Assembly (NCBI GenBank): GCA_963281255.1
Contig: OY725493.1
Span: 2,821,857-2,885,856, forward strand
Reading direction: 5' to 3'
Length of the DNA stretch: 64,000 bases
Source of the DNA: Aphrocallistes beatrix
Taxonomy: Eukaryota; Porifera; Hexactinellida; Sceptrulophora; Aphrocallistidae
Shown here piece after piece: positions 10,500 to 21,391 of the stretch. Both the position numbers and the translations under genes were made by a program. The notes beneath the pieces were generated by a model. That model saw only the letters and a program-made list of their open reading frames with translations, ran no database searches and was not told the origin of the DNA. Numbering within the stretch: the stretch's first letter is position 1; each line of letters starts with the position of its first letter.

Positions 10500-10912
10500 C
10501 TTTATAATTTGTCTACTTCCTACAGATTAAGGCTAATTACAGAGATCCACCTGATTCAGATGATGATTTAGCCAATGTCTACTCACTGAGACCCTTGTGC
10601 ATTGTGACAGAGACAGACATGTAATAGTTTGATTTAATGCACAATGGTCTCAGTCAGTGGCGGATCCAGGGGGGGCTGAGCCCCCCCTGAAATATGGCCT
10701 GCCAACCCTGTAAACCCTTTCCACTGGGACAAAATAACAGAGATAGTAAATTTCAGAAGGGAGCCCCCATGTAAAATTCTCTGCCCCCTAAGATATGTGT
10801 CTGGATCCGCCTCTGGTATGAGTGAGTAAACATTGGATAAATCATCATCCGAATCAGGTGGATCTAGTAATTAGCCGTAATGTGTAGGAAGTAGACAAAT
10901 TATATTCCAAAT
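10500..10912. repeat. Inverted repeat enclosing a hAT-type MITE
   Basis: The arm from TTGTCTACTTCCTACAGATT through GATCCACCTGATTCAGATGA (10508-10570) recurs in reverse complement at 10840-10905. The centre holds the hAT MITE at 10655-10815. The termini of the outer element are not clear. Confidence 0.55.
10655..10815. mobile_element. hAT-type MITE, 161 bp
   Basis: The ends CAGTGGCGGATCCAG and CTGGATCCGCCTCTG are inverted. The flanking octamers GTCTCAGT and GTATGAGT match at 6 of 8 positions, consistent with an old 8-bp hAT duplication. It contains a run of seven G followed by CTGAGCCCCCCC, itself a hairpin. Confidence 0.6.
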
Positions 10913-11685
10913 TTTTTATGTCCTTTACATTTAGAACTGTTTTAAATAACATGATTTACACCATAACTATATATTTTGGAATTATAGTGATTATTTTTGA
11001 AAATAACAGAGGTTGACATTGCGTATCTATAAGAAATACGCAAAGAACTTGAAGCAGGGGCCGATCCAGCAAAATAGTGTTCAAAAATAATTTAGAGAGT
11101 TGGAATGTGTATAACTAGGCTCACCTCGCCTAGCCGCGTCGAACAAGGGGTCACTCGATGGGGTTAGGACAAGTTTTGAGAATGGAATGTTGTCGCATTC
11201 CTGCGTTGCTGAGTCCGAATATGAGCATTAGAAGTTGTTTTAAATGCATTTGAAATGGTTTCGTATAAAACCAAAAACCGGCGATTCGTGAACAGGGTCC
11301 CCTACTTTGGGAAGCTGTCACAGGTTCCCCTACGGGAGTTGAATTTGAACTAATTGAGACATGTTAGTAGACACCTTTATAAACACATTGGTCAAGAAAT
11401 TTATTGGTAAGGAATTTATTCCCAGATTTGCCAGATATTTGATAATTTTCCTTGATTACTATAATTGTCCAGGTTCTCTAACCCTGCACAGACTAGGCAT
11501 ATTGAAAGTGAAAATGAAAGTTAATTGAAAGTGAAAATGAAATTGGGGTCATCGCTATTTATACTTTTGAAGCTAAGTTGTTGCAGGGTGGTCAACTTGT
11601 GAGAACTGTTATTACCCACCCATATTTTTCTATATCAAAATCTACTACATAATCTAGTAATACCTATTATTATATGGTAGAGTAC
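10913..11685. other. Intergenic; isolated terminal-box fragment and small repeat
   Basis: At 11143-11210 lies AACAAGGGGTCACTCGAT followed by GGAATGTTGTCGCATTCCTG and GTTGCTGAG. This is the box pair shared with the long-TIR elements, here without a visible partner arm. A GAAAGTGAAAATGAAAG copy occupies about 11495-11585. No gene is seen. Confidence 0.45.
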
Positions 11686-12925
11686 TGTTGCGAGAAATTC
11701 TGAGGCGCGTGAAATTCTGAGGCACTTGTATACAGGGACCATGGATGCACAACTAGCGTGAAATTTTGAGGCACTCCGTGAAATTCTTAGGCATGAACAT
11801 AGAAACCTGATCAGAACATATGATCTAAGACTACTAGGTTTCTGGTTCCTATTACAGATGATATATCATCTAACATGATGATTTGGTTATTCGTCTTTTA
11901 CTACCAAAGCGTTTATATATAAAGTATTAACTTCGTACTAAATATAATATTTTAACAGTATTGCAAATTCAGTTATTTTATTGAGTAACTTTCCTTTCTT
12001 TTAAATTATTGCAAAGTTGCTAAGATAAGGTTGTGAAACTTATCGTAAAGAATAAATGCATGCAATATCTGTGCAAAGAGTTGTATACGTATAAGGCCCC
12101 GAGCACTTTTTCTGCAGTAAAATATTTGACAAATAAAATTTAATTTTGATTGAGCATTTGTTTCAGAGAATCAATCTTGAGGGAACAGAGGTAGATGTAA
12201 AAGTCGCTCTAAGTGAAGAAGTCGATGGAATTTTGAAAAAGTTCCATGATAAAGTAGGCCATCCAGGAATCAACTCTACTTATTTAGCTATACAGCAACA
12301 ATACTACTGGAAAGGAATGTTTACAGATGTCTCTCAATACGTGAGTGCTGAGTCTATTAATTTGTTTGCCTTTTTATGTATTGCTTCATTATATTGAATC
12401 ATTTTTGAAGACTTTGAATATTTATTTACTCAGTCCTTTATGCAATACTGTTCAAGTTTTGTTAATTTTGTCATCAGATTGATAGATTAGGTGTTGAATT
12501 ATAATATGTTGTGTTACATTTACTTGTTGGTATCATTATTTAGTTAATTTGATTACCATATTGACAATTAACGATATACAATTCCATATTATAGCGATCA
12601 GAGAGAACTGCTAGATACGGTTTATAGAAATGATCGTTAGACTATGTTGTTTGACTGTCTTTTATAAAAATAGTAAAGAAATACAGACCTCTTGCGCTTG
12701 TTAACCACAACAAGAATCATATAATACGTAAATGAATGAAAATCATCATGTTAGATGATACATCATCATAAACCTAGTAGTCTTAGATCATATGTTATGA
12801 TCAGGTTTCTATGTTCATGCCTCAGAATTTAATGGAGTGCCTCAAAATTTCACGCTAGTTGTGCATCCATGGTCCCTGTATACAAGTGCCTCAGAATTTC
12901 ACGCGCCTCAGAATTTCACGCAACA
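11686..12925 (+). mobile_element. Ginger-type DNA transposon, internally deleted, 4-bp GTAC duplication
   Basis: Terminal inverted repeats of about 190 bp begin TGTTGCGAGAAATTCTGAGG and end CTCAGAATTTCACGCAACA. Both flanks are GTAC (11682-11685 and 12926-12929), a perfect 4-bp duplication. TGT-starting ends and 4-bp duplications are what I know of Ginger elements, whose integrase derives from Gypsy-type integrase. The only coding sequence left is one zinc-binding exon (12167-12340). At 1240 bp it is a deletion derivative. Confidence 0.75.
12167..12340 (+). CDS. Integrase zinc-binding (HHCC-type) exon of the Ginger element
   Basis: A 58-codon exon bounded by TTTCAG (ending at 12166) and the donor GTGAGT (12341), phase 0 at both ends. 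It reads ILKKFHDKVGHPGINSTYLA and then QQQYYWKGMFTDVSQY, the integrase H2C2 pattern (H..xGHpG...T....i...yyW.GM..DV..Y). The CxxC half would be in the next exon. It has exactly the length and phases of the exon at 62974-63147, to which it is clearly homologous. No stops are present, but no other exon of the gene remains in this element, so it cannot make a functional integrase. Confidence 0.7.
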
Positions 12926-13725
12926 GTACTATTATAACTACTTTTCTATGTAGAGGAGACCAAACTATAAACAATATTTATTACGGCTTACTTATATCCG
13001 ATACTATCGGCTAGCCGATATATAAGCAAATCTCGCCGATATATAAGTATTCGCCGATATATAAGTAAATCTCGCCGATATATAAGTATTCGCCGGTATA
13101 TAAGTAACGGCTAAAATATAATCTCCATATGTAACATACTATAACGAGTGTCACCAAACAAGAATAGTAATTATATACGCATTGGTTTTAGATTCTGTGG
13201 TTGCTTCATTACTGTACGTTGCTAAAATTTGCGAAACATCTGTTCGAGAACTATGAAATATGTACAGGTTGATCATACTGATACTTGGATACTACAAATT
13301 CGCATATATTAAAATCGACGAGGCGCATGCGCCTCAGCTACGAGGCACATGCGCCTGAGATTTTAATGCTATTCAAGAATTAATAGGCTTTTCTTTATAA
13401 ATACTACAACTTTAATTCTTATTATAACATTTACTATAATAATTTATAGAATTGTATAATTAATGGTAGGAACTTCTTCATTCTTAGAAGTGGATCCACT
13501 AAAAAACATAAATTGATGTTCCCGAAGCTATATTACCTATATATTAGCTATATAACACAGATGCAACCTCTAAATTTTCCAATCAATACTGCTACGTCTT
13601 TAAACAAGAACAGTGTGATTCAAGTTAATAATTCATTTAATGAATTCAACTCGGTCAAAGGTAATTAGTACTGATCGAGCAATGGCATATCATTCACAGA
13701 TGATCTAACAGAGATATTAGAATTG

Positions 13726-14352
13726 GTCACCAACAGGGTTGGTAGGTTTAATCCACCCCTGAGCTAAATTCAGGTTTAAACCGGGTTGGGCAAAACTCCC
13801 TTTTTGTGGGTTAAACCTCATTGTTATAAGCGAATCAACTTTATCAGGTCATATCCATTTCAGCATAACCTAGAGAATCAATATTCTGTCAACATCTAAT
13901 TAATAATGTAGTTATTACCATAATAATTGGAATTCTTAAAAATCTTAGAATAAATAGGAATTCATAGAATTTATAATTGTTTCAGAAGACATTGAACAGC
14001 TATATAAATGATGAGGATTCTAAATGTGATGCGATGTTTTCATATACTAAAAGCGCCTCGCCGATTTTAATATATGAAAACATCATTTTATGCACATGCA
14101 CGTAATTGTTGCACAACAATTACGCACATACACATAAAACAATAGGCACATATACACTACGCGTACAAATATCATTTTTTGCGAAATTAAATAAATTTAT
14201 TATATTCAACATTAGTGAAAATAGCAATAGCATATTTTCTAGCATTGATGAGTTCAAGGTTGGAATTTAACCCGGATTAAATAGGTTTAACCCAACCCAC
14301 TTGGCTAAACCCGGTTTAAACCGGATTGAACTGGGTTTTTGATATTATCCTT
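13726..14352. repeat. Nested inverted-repeat element with GGTTTAAACC-type ends
   Basis: AACAGGGTTGGTAGGTTTAA on the left and AACCGGATTGAACTGGGTTT on the right bracket about 600 bases. AGGTTTAAACCGGGTTGGG on the left is mirrored by CAACCCACTTGGCTAAACCC on the right. The interior contains the CGCCGATTTTAATATATG motif. It is probably a MITE nested in the Mutator-like element. I could not fix its exact borders. Confidence 0.4.
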
Positions 14353-14559
14353 TGGTTGAGTCTCAATTATGTTAAATAATATAGCTTTCACTGTCAGTGT
14401 CAGAATACATTTCTTAAAACTGTCATCTCTACATATAATTAATGATAGTCACGCACTCAAGGACAGATATAGTACACAGTCCACGCTATAGGGGCATGTG
14501 GGAGCTATAATCTCCCTGCACGCAGTTACCAAATCTAAATAGTATACTGCGTTCCTGAA

Positions 14560-15480
14560 GGTAGCCAATGACATCCTCTTCTACATGAACCAAAAACACG
14601 TCACATTTCTCGTCCTCTTGGATCTCAGCTATGCATTTGGCACCGTTGACCATTCTATCCTAATAACACGCCTTCTTACACATTTCCGGATTTGTGACAC
14701 TTCTCCCTCTTGGTTCAAATCATATCTCTCCGGCTGAAACCAATCCATTTCTATCCGTGGTTCAAATTCACTCGACACTCCCGTTAAATACAGCATTCCC
14801 GTTCCCCAAGGTTCCTGCCTTGGTACCCTTCTCTTCACTCTTTATACCAGCTCGCTCTTTGATATAATTAGGTCTCATCTCCTCGACATGAACTGCTATT
14901 CCGATTATATTTAAATTTATCATTCTTTTAAACCCAATTCTTTACTCTGAGAAATCTGCTCTCAATGTCATCCAATCCTGTGTCTCTAATCTCCGTTCTA
15001 GGCTTCTCAACACCAAGCTGTGACACCAAAACTGAGTTCCTTGCCATCGGTACCCGTCAACAAATCTCAAATTTCCACATTGATAGCATCTTTGTTGGCA
15101 ATTCTCCAATCTCGCCATCCAAAGAAGTAAAATTGGGACCTGGTTCGCCAACAACCTATTGATGTCTCCCTAGATCCGTAAAGCTGTTTCTTCTGCTTCT
15201 ATTTCATCTAGAATATCCATCGAATCAGGAAGTATCTCTCCAGCAAAGCATGCTAAACTATCGTCAATCCCCTTGTACTAGTAACCTCTCATCTTTACAA
15301 TAGCAACAGTCTTTTATATGGTTCTCCCTGGTTGCTCCTGTCTCGACTCCAACGTTTTGCAGCAAGGCTTATTCACAACTAATCAAAAACTACTCCATCG
15401 TCTCCTTTTCTTATTAAATCCCTCTACTGGCTGCCTGCAAAACATCGCATAACATTCAAAATCCTCATCATTTATAAATA
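14560..15480 (+). pseudogene. LINE reverse transcriptase fragment (CR1/L2-like), dead
   Basis: The plus strand encodes TFLVLLDLSYAFGTVDHSIL, then WFKSYLSG, a VPQGS-like PQGSCLGTLLFTLYTS block, and further on SALNVIQSCVSNLRSRLLN. This is the order of RT blocks in CR1/L2/Jockey-type LINEs (motif A LLDLSxAFDTVDH, motif B PQGSxLGPLLF). The catalytic YADD region around 14870-14900 is decayed. Stops occur at several points, including TGA within the WFKSYLSG segment. Both 5' and 3' parts are missing. Confidence 0.75.
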
Positions 15481-15689
15481 TGTTCATTCTCTTAAAAAAG
15501 TTTATAGATTTAAAGTTTCATTGTACAGCGCACTTGAACATATCAGCATGGAATAATTGTATATTATTATTATTAACCTTAAAGTAAGAAGAAAATTTAA
15601 TGAAATAAAATAACGGCATTGCCTATTAATAATAATATTCATATATGAATAAAAGCGGTAATACTATTTCTCATAGGCTGCTACATACT

Positions 15690-16070
15690 AAGCACCCGAA
15701 AAATATCTAAACAAGACAATATCAGTAAAGATAGTCAAAGGCATCCTTGAAAACATATCAAAAGTCCAAGAAAGTTCCAATTTCGGAAGACAAATTTTCT
15801 GTTAAAAATGACATCGTAGTATATTCAACAAAAGATGTGGATTTTCATCTTAAAATCAATAAAAATGAGTTTTACCATCAATAATAAAACTTCATACGTT
15901 TATTTTGACCCGATTCTGAAAATTATTTTTATGAGAAATTTTCTTGAAAATATTCAATTTCGACGATTTTCTGTTTTTGGCAAGGGATATCTCATAATCC
16001 AAGGTTTTAGCTCTAAATATTGTATTATAAAGCTATAGGAAACTGCTGTTTTTAATCGCTAAGGCTAAGT
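15690..16070 (-). repeat. R16 dispersed repeat, copy 1
   Basis: AAAGTCCAAGAAAGTTCCAA with nearby GAAGACAA, then ATTCTGAAAATTATTTTTAT and GGAAACTGCTGTTT. These also occur at 40557-41030 and at 42000-42040 plus 47694-48080, so this is an interspersed repeat. It supplies an empty site for the Harbinger insertion (CGATTCTGAAAATTATT). An open frame at 15835-16038 is AT-rich and not convincing as a gene. Confidence 0.55.
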
Positions 16071-16394
16071 TCTATCACTTATAGTTTTAGCGAATACTTA
16101 AATATCGGCGAGATTTGCTTATATATCGGCTAGCCGATAGTATCGGCGGCCGATATATAAGTAAGCCGTATTTATTATCGTTTTTCCATTATAATACTAA
16201 ACCCCTTTTTATATCTTAAGCATAATCAATGTGTTAATATGTTACCTAGGTAGGGAATAGTAAAAATCAAATACTTCATTTTACCTAAGTGCATACTAAA
16301 TGTAGAATTAAACCGGTTAAGTAGTGTGTTCCATATAATAAACAACCATGGCTGCGTTAATATTAGTATACTTACCGGTATGCTCTAATTGGGA

Positions 16395-17487
16395 TTCTCC
16401 ATAGCCTACTGTATATAAGGCCTCACAGTAACTTGCGGATTTGGGACTAGGGATGCGGAGGAAGACCGTTGAACTAATACATGAGCTGCCTTAAATCATT
16501 TACAAAGCACAATAGAGCTTAGGAATGTATTACCAGCATATATAAATATGGTGTCAAAGTACCCATATCCGTTGTTAAAATTTTGATTCGTCACCATATA
16601 GTTGCGCAATAGGTTATATTTGTGACAAATTTGGTGATTTTCAGAGACCCTTTAGGGGCACTTCTAAGTGTTTTTATTATAATTTTTTTCGCATAGAACT
16701 GAGATGTGAATGGGTTAATACGAAAAATTTGGATTTTTTTCATGGAATGTTGGTACATTCCAGTGTTGCTATGGAAACGTGTTTTGGTCAGTTGGTGTTA
16801 TATCTTGAAAACCGCAATAGCTAGACATTCAAATGTAATTCCATTTGATAGCGAATATACTACTTCCTATTAAGTGATAATATAATTTCGACCTCTAAAT
16901 TCAATAGTTTACGAGAATATTCGACAAATTATCAAATGTGACCAATATGGTACATTGTCGAATATCTCATAAACTATTGAATTTAGAGGTCGAAATTATA
17001 TTATCACTTAATAGGAAGTAGTATATTCGCTATCAAATAGAATTACATTTGAATGTGTAGCTATTGCAGTTTTCAAGATATAACGCCAACTGACCAAAAC
17101 ACGTTTCCATAGCAACACTGGAATGTACCAACATTCCATGAAAAAATTACAAATTTTTCGTATTAACTCATTCACATCTCAGTTCTATGCGAAAAAATTT
17201 ACAATAAAAACACTTAGAAGTGCCCCTAAACGGCATCTGAAAATCACCAAATTTGTCACAAATATAACCTATTGCGCAACCATATGGTGACTAATCAAAT
17301 TTTTAACAACGGATATGGGTACTTTGACACCATATTTATATATGCTGATAATACATTCCTAAACTCTATTGTGCTTTGTAAATGATTTAAGGCAGCTCAT
17401 GTATTAGTTCAACGGTCTTCCTCCGCATCCCTAGTCCCAAATCCGCAAGTTACTGTGAGGCCTTATATACAGTAGGCTATGGATTCT
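16395..17487. repeat. 1.1-kb near-perfect palindrome (fold-back element)
   Basis: Left-arm landmarks such as CTACTGTATATAAGGCCTCA (16407), GGAATGTTGGTACATTCCAG (16745) and ATTTCGACCTCTAAATTCAA (16885) recur in reverse complement in mirrored order to 17480. The symmetry centre is near 16945, with only about 25 unpaired bases. By eye the arms differ at a few percent of positions. There is no open frame of note. The arm carries the GGAATGTTG/CATTCC..GTTGCTA box seen in other inverted-repeat elements here. Confidence 0.8.
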
Positions 17488-17499
17488 CTAATTATCCAC

Positions 17500-17908
17500 T
17501 TCGGACCCCATTGCCCACTGGTGGACAATTAGAGAGGACCTACTGTATCTCAAAAATTATATGAGCTATTGGATCTATCTTTTGGATATGTGTGCTCTAG
17601 GTCGTTTGTGAAGTAAAACTTTAGCCAATAAGTTAAGATTTGATGAATTTATGGTCGACTAAAATGTTCACAGGGCTCGAACCCTATTAGGACTTGAACT
17701 TGGCTAATATTATGTAAATACAGAACTCGGTTGTACGTACTCGGGATAAGACGTACTTCGGCTTAGTACGTACTCATTTCTCTGAACCAAAATTCATTTA
17801 TTATATAGATTCCTATAATTAATATCAACTCGGTTAGTACGTACTTACGGATAGTATGTACTATTTTCTGATTCCCTGAGGGGTATGTCTTATCCGAGTT
17901 CTACTGTA
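17500..17908. repeat. MITE remnants
   Basis: At 17719-17908 the ends ACAGAACTCGG and CCGAGTTCTACTGTA are inverted, and the interior repeats TTAGTACGTACT, so it is a small pogo-like MITE. Just left, CTAATTATCCACTTCGGACC to ACCTACTGTA (17498-17545) looks like one end of another such element. 17909-18232 contains nothing I recognise. Confidence 0.5.
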
Positions 17909-18442
17909 GTAATTACTATATTTATCCCAAGTACTTGATTAAGAGCACTTTTCTAAATTTATATTCAATTTTAAGTATAAATCTTAATTGTTTAATAAAT
18001 ATTTGGCAATTAAATACTATTTTTCTTTACGACTGTCTCTTGTTTCAAAACTCGTTGATATTGATTTATTATATACACATTAGGCAATATTCTAATTTTA
18101 TCAATTTATATTCGCATTTTGATTAATTGTTGCATTTTACTTCGTTTATCTTGTTAATGAAAGTCGCTTGAAGGTCTGTTGTTGTAAGGTGAGGTGAATT
18201 TCTTCACAATTTAGTAGTCTGCTCGAGATATCGCTAATGTTGATTTTTTGTCAGCTATATACTCCCAGAGTTGGAAAGTATATGATGGACTTGCAGGGAA
18301 GGTAGCTTTTGGTTGTTACTGTCAGATATTCGGACGAAACTCACTTTCACAAAAATAATATTAAATGACCATATATATGGGTTTAAAGCTTCTAGTTGCA
18401 CTCAGTTGACCGAGTGGAGTTGATAGAGGGGTCACTCGATAT

Positions 18443-19403
18443 AAAGCTCAAAGACATTGCCATGTACGTTACATGTGAGAGCAAATACTTCAAGATGACA
18501 AGTGATGCTTCAAGCGCACTTGAACATATTAATATGGAATCTGCGCTATATAAATGTATATTATTATTATTACATGCAAAACATGCAGCTGAAGAGTCTA
18601 GTTCCATCATTATATCATCAGAAGATACAGATGTGTTTATTAATTGCCTTTCATTCTTCATAATTTTCCCTGTCAGGTGTACATAAAGTGTGGCACCAAA
18701 AACAGAGAGAGATTTGTTGACGTGAAAAGGGTTGTTGCTGCTGTTGGTCACGACATATGCAGTGCACTTCCTGGAATACATTATTTCACAAGATGTGATA
18801 TAGTTGTGCTTTTGGAGGAAAAGGTAAGGGAAGTGCTTTGAAGTTAATGCAGAAGACCAGGAAGTACCAAATAATTATTTACCAAGCTGGGAAAGGAATG
18901 GTAAATTACAAGAGACCTCTTCAATGTGCTTCAAGAGTTCACCTGTAAGATATATGCTAAAAATGCCCACTACCACTGTGAACGAGCTACGCTTTCGATT
19001 GTTCAGGGCAAAGAAAGGGGAGGTCGAATCAGGACAGCTGCCATCTTGTGAAGATTGCCTCTTTATGCATTGTCTTCGAGCAAATTTCCAGACTGGAGTG
19101 TGGCCTCTTGAACAGTATCCCAAGATTCCCAATCCAAGTGGTCATGGGTGGACTATTGAATATGGGAAACCTGCGATTCGCTGGATGATAGGATTACCAG
19201 CCTCAGATGCCACCATTGAATTCTTATCTTGCAAGTGCACCTCAGTCTGCAAGTTACCAAATTGCCAGTGTCTTGCCAACGGAATAAAATGCACAATTTC
19301 ATGCAGACTGCAAGACAGCAACAATTGGCATGAAGAGAACAATCAAGTGCAAGATTCACAAGATTACTCAGATAATGAGGGACTTAACTGTGATATTTAT
19401 TGA
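18443..19403 (+). pseudogene. Orphan transposon-type protein: DTDV, GKGK and C-terminal Cys-rich motifs
   Basis: Three successive frames of one protein can be read. First, HAKHAAEESSSIIISSEDTD (about 18575-18640). Next KCGTKNRERFVDVKRVV, then ALPGIHYFTRCD and, after a one-base shift, GKGKGSALKLMQKTRKY (about 18670-18870). Last, in the 159-codon frame 18924-19403, FRLFRAKKGEVESGQLP, PNPSGHGWTIEYG and a Cys cluster FLSCKCTSVCKLPNCQCLAN. From memory this layout belongs to a widespread uncharacterised family in invertebrate genomes, found in repeats. The acidic DTDV and TRCD motifs suggest a PIN/FEN1-like nuclease fold, which is inference. The N-terminal part is missing and at least two frameshifts make it a pseudogene. 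Confidence 0.6.
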
Positions 19404-19786
19404 TCACTTGGTGTACTAACATTTTTATTAGCATGAAAAATGACAAGCGTAGTTAAGTTATCCACAAGGAATGTTGAATCGTATCACTACATCTTAACAT
19501 AAACTGTTAATACAAAATGATACCAAATTCATAATTTTTATTCTGCATCATGGACTTAAAGCAGGTCCCTGACCACTAAAAGCTAAGCTGTTTAGAGGCG
19601 ATATTCGTAATGAGAACAAAATTTCCAGCAATTTGAGGGGTCAGGCAAGATTATATTCTGCGCACTTTATCACCCTAGCAACCCAAGAATGTGACACAAT
19701 AGCATTTAAAAAACATTTTGTAACATATCGAGTGACCCCTCTATCGACTCCGCTCGGTCAACTGAGTACAACTAGAAGCTTTAAAC

Positions 19787-20283
19787 CAGGGGTGCTCAAA
19801 CTTTTAAATATACGGGACAAATGTAGCCTTCATACGCTAGTTGCTTCTTCCCTTTAGTACTGGTGATAACTTCCATTTGTAATAGTAGGTCAAATTATAC
19901 ATAGCGGTGATCAATGTCAACACTTTGGGGGGGAAATGTCCGCGATTTAGTATCATTCATTAACTGGGGGGGAAGTGTCCGGGGGGGAAATGTCCGGGGG
20001 GGAAGTGTCCGGTTCCCAGATTTGGGGTATACTACTCGTATGTACTGTTCATAGTAGAATAACATTGCAGAAAAATCTACCTAAACTACGAAATTTAGCA
20101 AATGAGAGTGATGATTTATTTGTAGAGTATCTATAATTATTTCTATATGGTGTTTAGAAAAAACAATTATTATCTGACGATTGAAGCACGTCAATCTACT
20201 GTATATATATGAATAATGAAAACAAGCGAATTATCCGCGGGCCACAGCGAATGGTCTCGCGGGCCACCGTTTGAGCACTGTTG
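19787..20283. mobile_element. hAT-type MITE with perfect 8-bp duplication
   Basis: It starts CAGGGGTGCTCAAAC and ends GTTTGAGCACTGTTG. The octamer CTTTAAAC flanks both sides (19779-19786 and 20284-20291). It interrupts the right arm of element 1, which is continuous in the left arm. A G-rich block at 19928-20020 has several GGGGGGGAAGTGTCC-type units. No coding sequence is present. Confidence 0.85.
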
Positions 20284-20565
20284 CTTTAAACCCATATATA
20301 TGGTCATTTAATATTATTTTTGTGAAAGGGAGTTTCGTCCGAATATCTGACAGTAACAACCAAAAGCTACCTTCCCTGCAAGTTCATCATATATTTTCCA
20401 ACTCTGGGAGTATAGCTTGCCATAGCTTGCCAAAAATTAACATTGGCGTAAGCCCCTCGAAGTGATTCGAGGGGTTCAAAATTTGACTTCTGGCTCGTGA
20501 GCTACAATACTTGTGTGGGAAGCAAATAACATTTCTAGCAAGATAAGTATTAGTATGCGCAAACT

Positions 20566-20740
20566 CAGGGGGTTTTTTAAGGTTGAGACCTTGGTGTAAC
20601 TCAGCTTAATCACGGTGTAGCCACCGGAAAAATATTAACCAAATATTGCCCACGCTGCAGCGGCCGACCCAAATCGTGGTGTAACTCCCAAAATTAGTAG
20701 TGTAATTTTTACACCACGATCACCCTTAAAAAAAACCCTG
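20566..20740. mobile_element. hAT-type MITE, 175 bp
   Basis: The ends CAGGGGGTTTTTTAAGG and CCCTTAAAAAAAACCCTG are inverted. The flanks CGCAAACT and CTCAAACT match at 7 of 8 bases. The interior repeats GTGGTGTAA on both strands. Confidence 0.65.
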
Positions 20741-21391
20741 CTCAAACTAGCAATGTATTTGAAGATAATTTCTTCAAATGTCCTGCAACTGGATATGATG
20801 ATCTAGAAATAATCCACTGTTATCTAAATCCAGATTTAGATAACAGTAAGTTTTGGAAAATAAAATAAAATAAAGTTTTGGAAAATAAAATAAAATAAGA
20901 AAAAATTTGAAATCTTAGACGCTCAAATATCGATATACAGCTATTGTTGTTACCTAGGGAAAAGAAAATCTCGGACTATAGTGAAATAAAAATGGAATTG
21001 GGATATATATCTAGACTCAATTAACATAATTTTGGGGTTTAGTTGCAACCTAAAAGTTTGTGTGAAGTCCTGACATACCACAGCTTCCTCCACTGCTCCA
21101 CTGCCCGGCTCTATGGCACCACACAGGCTCCATACCTGGGGGGCACCGCCCCCCCCAGGTACCCACACTTGACGCCTATGCTCATACCTCTTGTCCAAAT
21201 TTCATTATTCTCGCACTTATGGTATCCCCGAAAAACCCGTTATGGAGGAAAATACATATAGGGAGGCACTCATTTCAGAAGTTGGAAGTATAGTTGGCAA
21301 ACAAAAAAAACAAAAAAAAATCCTTAGAACACATTGAAACAATCCTATCTTACAGTGAAAACAGGAAGTATAATTAACATGGAAAACTTAC
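20741..21391. other. Downstream intron or flank of the giant gene; no exon seen
   Basis: This follows the donor of exon A on the minus strand. It holds a short hairpin (CTGTTATCTAAATC..GATTTAGATAACAG near 20818), a direct duplication of GTTTTGGAAAATAAAATAAA (20852, 20874) and a GC-rich 21090-21180 patch with CCTGGGGGGCACCGCCCCCC. No further repeat-domain exon is visible anywhere to the left, so the next exon is either outside the window or unrecognisable. Confidence 0.4.

Larger units (their letters stand above)
12984..16168. mobile_element. Mutator-like element with ~85-bp TIRs and 9-bp duplication
   Basis: The left end reads CGGCTTACTTATATCCGATA and the right end CGATATATAAGTAAGCCG. The arms stay complementary for about 85 bases, including GGCTAGCCGATATATAAGC and AATCTCGCCGATAT. 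The flanks are TATTTATTA at 12975-12983 and again at 16169-16177, a perfect 9-bp duplication, which is the Mutator hallmark. No transposase frame is seen in 3.2 kb. The left arm holds extra tandem CGCCGATATATAAGTAT units. It contains a dead LINE and a copy of the dispersed R16 repeat, and is probably a non-autonomous element. Confidence 0.7.
18233..20445 (+). mobile_element. Long-TIR element 1, carries orphan HAF/CXC gene
   Basis: A left arm of about 210 bases (ATACTCCCAGAGTTGGAAAG through GAGGGGTCACTCGATAT, to 18442) is repeated in reverse complement at 19725-19786 and 20284-20416. The right arm is split by a hAT MITE at 19787-20283. The arm continues outward less clearly to about 18233 and 20445. 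I could not find a target duplication. The interior holds one degraded gene (18443-19403) and the boxes AACAAAATTTCCAGCAATTT (19616) and CCTAGCAACCCAAGAATGTG (19674), shared with element 2 and the fold-back at 25040-25440. It fits no superfamily I can name. Confidence 0.6.

Noticed and set aside
15835..16038. 67-codon frame inside the R16 repeat
   Set aside because: AT-driven composition (Ile, Phe, Lys, Asn), not conserved as a frame in the other two R16 copies.
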